From a bacterium (GTDB taxonomy: Bacteria > DRYD01), in the NCBI GenBank assembly GCA_030549815.1, contig JAUQQQ010000001.1, forward strand, positions 135,846 through 199,845: a stretch of 64,000 nt of DNA, written 5' to 3'. A program made the position numbers and the translations under genes. Of the stretch, positions 29,526 through 39,867 are shown in pieces. Position 1 is the first letter of the stretch. Each line of letters starts with the position of its first letter. The notes under the pieces were generated by a model that searched no databases, had not been told where the DNA came from, and was given only the letters and a program-made list of their open reading frames with translations.

Positions 29526-30307
29526 CATTCTGTTACTTTCCCCTTTTCGGGTACTGACCATAGGTTTTTGCCTATGGCGGCTATACCTTTCGGTATAGCT
29601 CTGCACATCGCTGTGCAGATCGGACCATATCTTGTTGCAGAATTACCTCTGCAACTCCGGCGTATGGTCTCTGAGGATATATTATTCTTCCCAACTATTC
29701 AAAATTTCTTCGTCAGTATACTTACTTTTTATTTTTTTTCTCAGTTTTAGAATCTCCTTTAATTGTTCTTTGGTTAGTTTTTTAGACGAAGTTAAAATTT
29801 CTACTATTTTTTTGAATTTAGAGAAATCATTTTTTTTGGTAGCTGATAGGAAACCAAACCTATTGAAAAAAGGTATAACATTTTCTCTTATAGAGTTGAT
29901 ATTGTTTACTTCGTAATACCATACTCCGTCTTTTCTTTGTCGTAACACTCCACATTTAAGATATCTTTTCATTAATGCAAGCACTGTAGGATCTTTTTGA
30001 GATACATTAAACACTGGAGTTATTTTCCATTTATTCTTATAATCTTCGCGTGGTCTAAAGACCACCATAAAACTACCTTCTCCATCAACAAAACCTGCTA
30101 TATAATAACCTATATTGGTTGGTATTTCCTTTATTTTAAGCATAATTTAATTACTTTGGGAAGAATAATATCTTTCCTGCTGATTGTCCGCGACCTACTA
30201 TTTTTACTGCCACCTTCTTCGCCAAAACTGGCTAGTGGCGAGTAAGTAGGTATACTCGGACTTCCCAGCATATAGCCGGATTTTTTTACGTAACTACAGA
30301 CGGTTCT
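29526..30307 (-). other. Group I intron at E. coli 23S position 1917
   Basis: The exon ...CCGTAACTAT is interrupted and resumes as AACGGTCCTAAGG. The intron is 782 bases and ends in G. Its P1 is excellent: exon GTAACTAT pairs over eight bases with GTAGTTAC, ending in the U-G wobble. The R element CTCAGAGACCATACG (29661-29675) pairs with the S element AAGATATGGTCC (29622-29633). Here the endonuclease frame lies before R, probably in the P6 region, unlike the L1931 intron. Coxiella carries a group I intron at 1917. Confidence 0.93.
29682..30143 (-). CDS. LAGLIDADG homing endonuclease in the L1917 intron
   Basis: A 153-residue single-motif enzyme: YIAGFVDGEGSFMV at about residues 12-25, followed by PVFNVSQKDPTVL and WYYEVNNINSI, typical of homodimeric LAGLIDADG nucleases. 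It should cleave uninterrupted 23S genes near position 1917. The frame is intact. Relationship to the L1931 enzyme is visible in motif and layout, but the sequences differ widely. Confidence 0.9.
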   Translation of the reverse strand: MLKIKEIPTNIGYYIAGFVDGEGSFMVVFRPREDYKNKWKITPVFNVSQKDPTVLALMKRYLKCGVLRQRKDGVWYYEVNNINSIRENVIPFFNRFGFLSATKKNDFSKFKKIVEILTSSKKLTKEQLKEILKLRKKIKSKYTDEEILNSWEE

Positions 30308-31067
30308 ATAGTTACGGCCGCCGTTTACCCGGGCTTAGGATCAGACCTTCGCGGAGAGAACTCCGCTAAGCCCTCACCGTAACCTTCGGGCACCGGGCAG
30401 GCGTCAGCCCCTATACATCGCCTTACGGCTTAGCAGAAACCTGTGTTTTTGATAAACAGTCGCCAGGACCGCTTAGCTGCGACCTCTGCACTTGCGTGCA
30501 GGAGGCACCCCTTCTCCCGAAGTTACGGGGCCAATTTGCCGAGTTCCTTAGGGAGGGTTCTCACGCGCGCCTTAGCATACTCTGCCCGTCCACCAGTGTC
30601 GGTTTCCGGTACGGGCTATACTTACCATCCATTTCGGTCTTTTCTTGGACGTTAGCTTACCTAGTAGTCCCCGAAGGGACGTCCTGGTTCGGCTTGCGCC
30701 TACCCACCGAGCATACCACCTGCCCGTAAGGCTTAACTAACGCCGCAACCGAAACTTCAGCGGTAAGTATAGGGGACGGAATATTAACCGTCTGTCCATT
30801 CGGCTACCCCTTTCGGGTTGACCTTAGGTCCCGCCTAACCCAACGCCGACGAACGTTGCGTTGGAAACCTTGGACTTGCGGCGGACAGGATTCTCACCTG
30901 TCTTTACGCTACTCATGCCTGCATTCGCACTTCCACACTCTGTCACCCGAGCTTACGCTCTAAGCTTGATAGTGTGGAACGCTCCCCTACCGCTTGCAAA
31001 CCTATGTTTGCAAGCCCATAGCTTCGGCACCAGGCTTAAGCCCCGATGAATCTTCGGCGCGTTTCTC

Positions 31068-31101
<34 letters not shown>

Positions 31102-31722
31102 ATAGCTGCTTCTAAGCTAACCTCCTGGCTGTCTCCGGAGAAACACTTCCTTCTACACTTAGCCTGGATTTGGGGGCCTTAGCTGATGGTCTGGGCTCAT
31201 TCCCTCTTGACCACGGACCTTATCGCTCGCAGTCTCACTGCCCCTTCACCTTAGCGGTATTCGGAGTTTGTCGAGGTTTGGTAGGCTGTTAACCCCCTAG
31301 CCTCAACAGTGCTCTACCCCCGCTAAGTTTAAACGGGACGCTGCGCCTAGACGCATTTCGGGGAGAACCAGCTATCACGGAACGCGATTGGCTTTTCACC
31401 GCTATCCCCACCTCATCGGACGGTTTTGCAACACCGACCCGTTCGCGCCTCCCGACGGTTTTGGCCGTCGTTCACACTGAGCAGGGATAGATCGTCCCGT
31501 TTCGGGTCTGCCGCCAGCGACTATTGGCCCTATTCAGACCATTCGCTTTCGCTACGGCTCCAGGTATAACACCCCTTAGCCTTGCCACTGACGACAACTC
31601 GCAGGCTCATTAGGCAAAAGGCACGCTCTCAAGTGCTTACCATCCCGTAAGCAACTCTCGAACGGTTTGTAGGTCCGCAATTTCAGGTCCTATTTCACTC
31701 CCCTACCCGGGGTACTTTTCAG

Positions 31723-31754
<32 letters not shown>

Positions 31755-32321
31755 GCAAGGAGTATTTAGCCTTGGAGGATGGTCCCCCCAGATTCACACA
31801 GGATTCCACGTGTCCCGTGCTACTTGGGAATACTACCCAGGTTAATCTATTATTTTTCGCATACGGGGCTTTCACCCTCTATGGCAGGCCATTCCAGACC
31901 TCTTCTGCTAAATAATAGATTAAACCCGAAAGCTTGGCAGAGCTTTCCGGTAGTATCCCACGACCCCGCTACTACAACGGCTGCCACCTTTAACATAGTA
32001 ACGGTTTAGGCTTTTCCCCGTTCGCTCGCCGCTACTAAGGGAATCTCATTTTGATTTCTTTTCCTGTCCCTACTGAGATGTTTCACTTCGGGACGTTGTT
32101 TAAGCCCTAAGAAGGGCAGGTTTCCCCTTCGGAGACGCCCGGATCACAGCTTCCTTACCAGCTCCCCGAGCATTTCGGCGGTTAAGGAACCGTCCTTAAT
32201 TCTCCTTGCGCCAAGCCATCCATTACGGACCCTTACTAAATTATGATTACTTACTATTCACTTATCCCTATCTCTATTTTAATGAGGATAGCTAACAAAA
32301 TAGGTTTGATAAATTAATCCT

Positions 32322-33840
<1,519 letters not shown>

Positions 33841-34182
33841 TTTGAATCATTTTTGAGTTTTCCAAAAAATACTGCTTTGCAGCAGCTTTTTAGGGATCCT
33901 ATTGATTACCCCTATTTTTTTTCTTCTCGGCCGCCCCTTTTAGGGGCTCCACTAATATATTTTTTACCTCCCACCCTAACCTACCTCTATTTTTTATACT
34001 AAAATTCATTGATTTTTATCAATAAATTTTATAAATTTAAAAATCCACAAATTACTTACAAAAACATAATTATTAAATGTTAATTACTCTACTTACCACA
34101 ACATAATGCAATATAAATAGAAAAATTCTAAGGATAATATTTATGTAAAGTTAGAATTTTAGAAAAAAAGACCCAACACTAA
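33841..34182 (-). promoter_or_regulatory. rRNA promoter and leader
   Basis: TTGATA (34017-34022) and TATAAA (33993-33998) on the minus strand are 18 bases apart and about 150 bases upstream of the 16S start. The leader contains a hairpin (GCCCC-TAAAA-GGGGC around 33940-33955) and a second one near 33875-33895 close to the gene start; these may be processing stems. The interval 34025-34182 is plain AT-rich DNA without a gene that I can see. Confidence 0.55.
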
Positions 34183-34617
34183 TTAAGGCTTCCACAAAAA
34201 CAACCCAAAATCATTATCTTTTACACGCTCTATCCTATCGGATATCGTAAAAATAACCACTTCTAAAGTAACACTAACAACTGCTCTTTTTAAATGACCC
34301 CCAAACAACCTCATCTCCCTATCCGATAAAGATATATGAGCATGTATAACAGGCTTGCTCTCACCATAAATATAGGAAATATTACCTATTAAACTAACAA
34401 CTTCCAACTCCTCTTTCATTTCCTTATCAATATAACTCTTTGATTGCAAATCAAAATAAGAAATAACAACATCCTTAACAGCACCTATACCGTAAAAAAA
34501 ACCAGACTCTATACCTAATTTTCCAACAAGCAATTCTAAAGAAGAAATAACCTCATCATCCCTATCCATCCTAACAACAACAGCTTTTTTATCCATACTA
34601 ACCTCATAAAACTTCAT
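34183..34617 (-). CDS. PPC/DUF296 domain protein
   Basis: A 144-residue protein consisting of a single PPC (plants and prokaryotes conserved, DUF296) domain. GFFYGIGAVKDVVISYFD and KPVIHAHISLSDREMRLFGGHL show the usual glycines and the His residues that can bind metal. Bacterial members are small trimeric proteins of unclear biochemical function. It lies two bases after the KhtT-like gene and ends the thrS run. Confidence 0.85.
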   Translation of the reverse strand: MKFYEVSMDKKAVVVRMDRDDEVISSLELLVGKLGIESGFFYGIGAVKDVVISYFDLQSKSYIDKEMKEELEVVSLIGNISYIYGESKPVIHAHISLSDREMRLFGGHLKRAVVSVTLEVVIFTISDRIERVKDNDFGLFLWKP

Positions 34618-34619
34618 AA

Positions 34620-35093
34620 TTAAACCTCCTTAATGTACTTCTCCAACAAAACTAATTGATTCCTATTACCTATACATACAATAACATCATTGGGCAAAAA
34701 CTTAAAATCGTAAGGATCCGGATTAGGTATTAACTCATTATTCCTATACACGGCAACAACAGAAACACCTGTCTTCTTTCTTATCTCCAAATCAGATATA
34801 GATTTCCCCACAAAGATACTACTATCAGGAATCTTTATCCACTCAAAAATCAAACTCTTCTGAATATACTCAATCTTATCTTTACTAATAGTCTGATATA
34901 TAGCTTCAGTAAGAATTAAACCAATCTTCTTTGCTTCATCAGGAGTCAAAGTAACTTCAAAAAAAATCTCATCATCCCGATTAAAATAAATCTGCTTATT
35001 ACCAGTATCCTGAACAATAATATTTATTTCCCACTCAGCAGTCTTTACAATATATTTCTTACCTATCCCAGGTAACTCCAATTCTTCAAACAT
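34620..35093 (-). CDS. KhtT-like potassium/proton antiporter regulatory subunit (RCK_C domain)
   Basis: A protein of 157 residues from the ATG at 35093, whose start (MFEELELPGIGKKY) matches KhtT proteins; an ATG at 35120 would add nine residues and overlap thrS further. The N-terminal half is the KhtT-specific domain; the C-terminal half, from about residue 75, is a TrkA-C (RCK_C) domain with SISDLEIRKKTGVSVVAVYRN and PNDVIVCIGN. KhtT gates a partner transporter in response to nucleotides. The transporter gene is not adjacent. It overlaps the thrS end by eight bases. Confidence 0.8.
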   Translation of the reverse strand: MFEELELPGIGKKYIVKTAEWEINIIVQDTGNKQIYFNRDDEIFFEVTLTPDEAKKIGLILTEAIYQTISKDKIEYIQKSLIFEWIKIPDSSIFVGKSISDLEIRKKTGVSVVAVYRNNELIPNPDPYDFKFLPNDVIVCIGNRNQLVLLEKYIKEV

Positions 35094-36963
35094 AGAAAAA
35101 CTTAGAAATAAAATCGTCAATCTTCATCTGTCCCAAATCACCAACGCCTTTCTGCCTAACAGAAATAACCGAATTTTCCACTTCCTTCTGACCTATAATA
35201 ATCATCAAAGGAATTTTTTGAGTTTCAGCATACCTTATCTTATACCCAAGCTTTTCTGCATCATCAAAAACTTCAACCCTTATATTTCTACTAATTAAAT
35301 AATTATAAACCTCGAATGCATACTCATTAAACTTCTGAGATACAGGTAAAACAGCAACTTGCACAGGAGCTAACCAAATAGGAAACTCTCCGTTATAATG
35401 CTCTATCAAAATTCCCAAAAACCTCTCAAATGATCCCAATATTGCTCTGTGAATCATTACAGGCGTATGCTTTGAATTATCAGGTCCGATATAACTAATC
35501 CCGAATCTAAGCGGCAGATTAAAATCAAGCTGAATTGTAGAACATTGCCAAGTCCTACCCAAAGCATCAGTAATCTCCACATCTATCTTAGGACCATAAA
35601 AAGCACCTTCACCCTCATTTACAGTATACTTAACACCTGATTTCTCCAGAGCATTTTTTAAAGCATTCTCCGCTTCATCCCATAAATCCATACTACCAAC
35701 AAACTCGTCAGGACGTGTACTCAAATATACCTTATAATCTTCAAAGCCAAACTTTTCTAATATTTCTTTAGTCAAACTTATTAGAGCAGTTATTTCACTT
35801 TCCACTTGATCGGGCGTGCAAAATATATGAGCATCATCCTGTGTAAACCCTCTTACCCTAAGCAAACCATGTAAGACACCCGATTTCTCATACCTATAAA
35901 CCGTCCCATATTCAGCGATCCTCAAAGGTAAATCCTTATAACTTCTTGTTTTACTTTCAAATATCTTTATATGAAAAGGACAATTCATAGGCTTAACAGC
36001 AAATTCTAAATCTTCCTCAGTCTTCATAATAGGAAACATGTATTTGTTATAAACAGACAAATGCCCACTAATCCTCCATAATTCTGCATTAGCTATATGG
36101 GGGGTTCTGACAAATAAATAACCGGCCTTTTCTAATTTTCTCCTCAAAAATTCTTCAATAACATACCTTATTTTTTCTCCCTTCGGCAACCAAATGACTA
36201 AACCCCCACCAATCAAAGGGTCTATCTCAAATAATTCTAACTGCCTACCAAGAACACGATGATCCCTTTTCTTAGCTTCCTCTCTTCTTTCTAAAAATTT
36301 TTTCAATTCTTCTTCTGTAAAGAAAGCAGTTCCATATATTCTTTGCAACATCTTATTTTTTTCATCACCTTTCCAATAAGCTCCACTGACAGACAAAAGC
36401 TTAAAAAACTTGATTTTACCGGTTGAACTAACATGAGGTCCCCTACACAAATCAACAAACTCTCCCTGTCGATAAATCGAAACAACACTTTCCGGTATAT
36501 CTTCTTTTAACATCAAAACTTTGTAATCCTCTCCAAGTTTCTTAAACAATTCTATAGCATCTTCCTTAGTAATTTCTTCCCTTGTAATAACCAAATCTTC
36601 CTGAACAATCTTTTTCATTTCTTCTTCAATATTTAACAGGTCATCCTCAGATATCGGATTTTCAAAATCTATATCATAATAAAAGCCAATATCAACAGGA
36701 GGACCTATTGTTATCTTTGCCTTATCTTTGTATATTCTTTTAATTGCTTGAGCCATTAAATGTGCTGCACTGTGTCTCAAAACTTCTAACGATACAGGAT
36801 CATTCTTATCATAAACTTCTACATCAATATCCTCAGATAATACAAAGGATAAATCAACCAGTTTACCATTGACAGAAGCAACAATAAAATCATCAATATT
36901 GAAATTACTTTCCTTCAATAAATCCACAATACTTTTTCCTTTTTTTCCTTTTATCTTAATCAT
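35086..36963 (-). CDS. thrS: Threonyl-tRNA synthetase
   Basis: A 625-residue class II synthetase. The N-terminal TGS domain covers about 1-60. The editing domain has RHSAAHLMAQA, and CRGPHV follows. The catalytic domain has the zinc-site MNCPFH, motif 2 RYEKSGVLHGLLRVRGF and the motif 3 region with HRAILGSFERF, and the anticodon-binding domain ends the protein. Length and domain order are normal. It leads a three-gene run with the KhtT-like and PPC proteins. Confidence 0.97.
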   Translation of the reverse strand: MIKIKGKKGKSIVDLLKESNFNIDDFIVASVNGKLVDLSFVLSEDIDVEVYDKNDPVSLEVLRHSAAHLMAQAIKRIYKDKAKITIGPPVDIGFYYDIDFENPISEDDLLNIEEEMKKIVQEDLVITREEITKEDAIELFKKLGEDYKVLMLKEDIPESVVSIYRQGEFVDLCRGPHVSSTGKIKFFKLLSVSGAYWKGDEKNKMLQRIYGTAFFTEEELKKFLERREEAKKRDHRVLGRQLELFEIDPLIGGGLVIWLPKGEKIRYVIEEFLRRKLEKAGYLFVRTPHIANAELWRISGHLSVYNKYMFPIMKTEEDLEFAVKPMNCPFHIKIFESKTRSYKDLPLRIAEYGTVYRYEKSGVLHGLLRVRGFTQDDAHIFCTPDQVESEITALISLTKEILEKFGFEDYKVYLSTRPDEFVGSMDLWDEAENALKNALEKSGVKYTVNEGEGAFYGPKIDVEITDALGRTWQCSTIQLDFNLPLRFGISYIGPDNSKHTPVMIHRAILGSFERFLGILIEHYNGEFPIWLAPVQVAVLPVSQKFNEYAFEVYNYLISRNIRVEVFDDAEKLGYKIRYAETQKIPLMIIIGQKEVENSVISVRQKGVGDLGQMKIDDFISKFFYV

Positions 36964-37049
36964 AATGACCTACTCCTTTTACTCTTATATTTTTCTTTTA
37001 AACCGGTTAACTATCCTTTTCTTTTCCAACAAAAATAAAATTTCCAACA

Positions 37050-37085
37050 AAAATAAAAAAGGGGGATAAAATCCCCCTCTTTAAC
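37050..37085 (-). terminator. Rho-independent terminator after the Gly/Met-rich gene
   Basis: GGGGGAT (37061-37067) and ATCCCCC (37071-37077) form a seven-base-pair stem with a three-base loop. On the minus strand a T-rich run follows (toward 37050), so it ends transcription of the gene at 37109-37642. Confidence 0.8.
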
Positions 37086-37108
37086 AAATTCAATGTTAGC
37101 AAATTAAT

Positions 37109-37642
37109 TTATATTAATCTTCCACCTGCAGGAAAACCAAAGGAACCACTTATTGCACTAAAGTTAAAATTAAATCCACCTTGTCCAAATTGTTGTTGCC
37201 CTTGATTTTGTTGTTGTAGTAATAACATTAATAAAATGATTATTAATAAGATTATCATTTGTTGGTTTGCACCTTGTGGTTGGCAACAACCAGGATTACC
37301 AAATGCTGGAGGCATTCCACCCATAGGAGGCATCATTCCAGGCATTCCACCCATACCAGGCATTTGCGGAAATCCCATAGAAAATGGGGAACACGGATTT
37401 TGCCCCATTTGACCTAACGGATTTGATAACAATGAACCTAATAATCCTCCTAATAAACCTCCAAGTAATCCTCCAACCAAACCTCCTAACAAACCTTGCA
37501 ACAATGGGTTATTTAGTGCAAATCTATCTTGAATTCCGAACCCTGCACCTACTCCAAAACCTGCACCTATCCCAAAGCCCGCGCCTATTCCAAAGCCTCC
37601 TCCTATAAAACCTCCACCTATCGCACCTATGTTGTTAAACAT
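37109..37642 (-). CDS. Low-complexity Gly/Met/Pro/Gln-rich protein
   Basis: A 177-residue protein with no recognisable family. The order is: (1) residues 8-36, repeats of GFGIGAGF; (2) about 48-72, LLGGLLGG repeats; (3) about 85-115, Met/Pro/Gly-rich segments such as MPGMGGMPGMM; (4) a Cys pair GCCQPQ near 118; (5) a hydrophobic run IILLIIILLMLLL near 129; (6) a Gln-rich and Phe/Gly-rich tail. It has its own promoter and terminator. It could be a membrane-anchored, self-associating structural protein or coat-like protein; that is inference. Confidence 0.65.
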   Translation of the reverse strand: MFNNIGAIGGGFIGGGFGIGAGFGIGAGFGVGAGFGIQDRFALNNPLLQGLLGGLVGGLLGGLLGGLLGSLLSNPLGQMGQNPCSPFSMGFPQMPGMGGMPGMMPPMGGMPPAFGNPGCCQPQGANQQMIILLIIILLMLLLQQQNQGQQQFGQGGFNFNFSAISGSFGFPAGGRLI

Positions 37643-37677
37643 ACCTTTTCACGTCCTCATTTCCTTCTATCACTTAC

Positions 37678-37705
37678 TTTATAAAAAATTTGTATTAATA
37701 AACAA
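37678..37705 (-). promoter_or_regulatory. Promoter of the Gly/Met-rich gene
   Basis: TTGTTT (37700-37705) and TATAAA (37678-37683) on the minus strand, 16 bases apart, lie about 40 bases before the ATG. With the terminator at 37050 this makes the gene a single transcription unit. Confidence 0.45.
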
Positions 37706-37766
37706 CATTTCTTTTGTTACAATTGTTAAAATTTTACTGCATTTGTAAAAAATTGAATATTCAAAA

Positions 37767-38456
37767 TTAAACACTTCTTATTCTTTCTATCGCATTTCTT
37801 ATGGTATAATTATCAGGAAAATTCAATATTTTTGATTTTTCAACATATTTAACTAACACATTATAAGTAGTAGGTCCAATGGGAACAAAAAATTTAGTAT
37901 CAACTACAAAATTCTCGAAAAATACCTTAGTTATAAAAGAACTCGTTAAAACAACGTAATCATAACTACCTAAATTTTTTTCACCACTACAAACAGGTAC
38001 CAAAGTATAAATATATACCTCCTTAACGTTAGGTAAATCAATAGGTAAAGACAACATAGATCTTAAAATTAAAATGTTCTTATTCGTAAAATAACTTAAT
38101 TTTCTTCTTAAAGACTCTGAATCATACTTATCAGGAATAATTATTTCTTTTTGAATTCCGAAAAGCTCTTTTATCTTTTTAGCAGTCATAGAACCTATTG
38201 CAATAAATTCCTTATCTCTAACAAAAAAATTTCTATCCTTTATAAAATCAAAAAAAATCTTTACTCCATTTTGACTAGTAAAACCTATATAATCAAATTT
38301 ATCGATAATTTCCATAGCACTATTCAAATTATCATAAAGAACTTGAATCCTTACAACTTCAACTATATCAATTAAAACATCATACTCCTTTTCCAAAATT
38401 TTCTTCAACTCTTTATTCTCTTCTGATTGTGGTCTTGTAAGCAATATTCTATCCAT
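37767..38456 (-). CDS. hemD: Uroporphyrinogen-III synthase-like protein
   Basis: A protein of 229 residues from the ATG at 38456, which overlaps the previous stop as TAATG; a TTG at 38474 is also in frame. The two-lobed HemD pattern is visible: ILLTRPQSEE at the start, FDYIGFTSQNGVKIFF near 55, FIAIGSMTAKKI near 85, and VVLTSSFITKVFF plus FVPIGPTTYNVL in the second half. It would close hydroxymethylbilane to uroporphyrinogen III. No other tetrapyrrole gene is adjacent. HemD sequences vary greatly, so the call is by motif positions. Confidence 0.78.
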   Translation of the reverse strand: MDRILLTRPQSEENKELKKILEKEYDVLIDIVEVVRIQVLYDNLNSAMEIIDKFDYIGFTSQNGVKIFFDFIKDRNFFVRDKEFIAIGSMTAKKIKELFGIQKEIIIPDKYDSESLRRKLSYFTNKNILILRSMLSLPIDLPNVKEVYIYTLVPVCSGEKNLGSYDYVVLTSSFITKVFFENFVVDTKFFVPIGPTTYNVLVKYVEKSKILNFPDNYTIRNAIERIRSV

Positions 38457-39601
38457 TAATTCATATTCACCCAAGAATCAATAAAACTATTCCTTACGAT
38501 TTTATCAACAAAAAAACAAAATTCATCTATTTTAGAATTAAGAAGCAAAAGTAATTTTTCATCACATAATGAAGATAACAAATCCCCAAAAAATTTTCGA
38601 CAAGAAAAATTAAAATTAAAACTAACACAACGATTATTTAATTCAGCTTTCCATACCTTTATCTCCCTTTCAAAAGATACCTCCATCGAAGCAATCCTAA
38701 TAGCAATAAATAACAGAAAAATACTTAATTGCTCATTATAAACCATCCTGGATATTTTATAAATACAAGAAGCACAATACCCATAATTTTTTAGCTTCCA
38801 ATTCTCTACAGCAGCAAGCAAATAAACACAAGAAGATAACCCAAAATTCCCAACTAACCTAAAATACCTACTAATATTCTCATAAGTAGAAACAACGAAA
38901 GTTTTATTAAAAGCATCACTAAAATCATACTTTTTATCTAACTTAATAATAATCGAAACAAGTAGGTTTTGCAAGAAAAATTGAACAAAGTCATCATCTT
39001 TATTCTTTACACCAAAATCAACTATATCAGATATAACATCAGTAATCTCACTTTTATCCATAATCTCAATTTTTTCAAGGATAATTCTTGATAATTTATC
39101 CAAATCAGCTTTCCCAAATTTTTTATACAGAATCTTAACAATCTTCAAAGAATCGTGGATTGACAAAGAAACAAAAACTTGGTTCAGTATATCTTCATTA
39201 AAATTAGGAATACCCAGATTGATTTTTTCTATCTCATCTCTTAACTTAGTGTAATCCGTTTTTCCAAAAATTTTTTCCAGTCTTTGCAGAAAATCATCCT
39301 TATTAAAAGGATTGTTTAACAAAATCTCTATTTGCTGATTAAAATCAATCTTCTTTACGATTTTTTGAATTTCAGACAAAATAAAAAAATATTTACAAAT
39401 CACACTATCCTTATTACCAAACCTATTCAAAATAGAGGAAAAAAGATTGTAATAAGAATAAAAGGATATCCATAAATTACCATGCTCAAAATTTTTATTT
39501 ATCAGCCCATAAATTTCATTGAATAAATCCTCAAAGTCCTCTTCTCTAACATCCTTTATACTATTAATTTTTTGATAAATAATGGGTAAATTATTTATCA
39601 C
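38456..39601 (-). CDS. Unknown helical protein
   Basis: A 381-residue protein that I do not recognise. It is rich in Ile, Leu, Phe, Asn and Lys, appears wholly helical, and has no signal peptide or clear membrane segment. A CSCVYLLAAVENWKLKNYGYCASCIYKI-like region near residues 265-295 (here SSCVYLLAAVENW then YCASCIYKI) contains three cysteines. It starts with a GTG that overlaps the acylphosphatase stop (GTGA) and ends overlapping hemD (TAATG), so it is coupled to both. Confidence 0.6.
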   Translation of the reverse strand: MINNLPIIYQKINSIKDVREEDFEDLFNEIYGLINKNFEHGNLWISFYSYYNLFSSILNRFGNKDSVICKYFFILSEIQKIVKKIDFNQQIEILLNNPFNKDDFLQRLEKIFGKTDYTKLRDEIEKINLGIPNFNEDILNQVFVSLSIHDSLKIVKILYKKFGKADLDKLSRIILEKIEIMDKSEITDVISDIVDFGVKNKDDDFVQFFLQNLLVSIIIKLDKKYDFSDAFNKTFVVSTYENISRYFRLVGNFGLSSCVYLLAAVENWKLKNYGYCASCIYKISRMVYNEQLSIFLLFIAIRIASMEVSFEREIKVWKAELNNRCVSFNFNFSCRKFFGDLLSSLCDEKLLLLLNSKIDEFCFFVDKIVRNSFIDSWVNMN

Positions 39602-39867
39602 AGAATTTCAAATTTTCCCAACCATTCCTCTGGCACTTCTACTTCCTTAACAACAACATCCTTAACAAAACCCGGGGATTCTTCTTTTATTAACATCAAT
39701 AATTCATTAATCTTTTGTTCTTGACCAATCAGCAACGCTTCAACCCTGGAATCTGGCAAATTTTTAGCATAACCACTAATATTATTTGCCAACGCATTTT
39801 TTCTTATAAAATACCTCATTCCCACACCCTGGACCTTTCCAGAAATAAACACTAAGAAAGCTCTCAT
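39598..39867 (-). CDS. acyP: Acylphosphatase
   Basis: An 89-residue protein of normal family length. GKVQGVGMRYF at residues 10-20 holds the catalytic arginine, and GYAKNLPDSRVEALL holds the catalytic asparagine. It hydrolyses acyl phosphates. In this genome acetyl phosphate from phosphoketolase is a possible substrate, but many acylphosphatases are housekeeping enzymes with unclear targets. It overlaps nuoD by four bases. Confidence 0.93.
   Translation of the reverse strand: MRAFLVFISGKVQGVGMRYFIRKNALANNISGYAKNLPDSRVEALLIGQEQKINELLMLIKEESPGFVKDVVVKEVEVPEEWLGKFEIL

Noticed and set aside
36869-37069. 66-codon plus-strand frame opposite thrS start
   Set aside because: It overlaps thrS antisense and lies in low-complexity AT-rich DNA.
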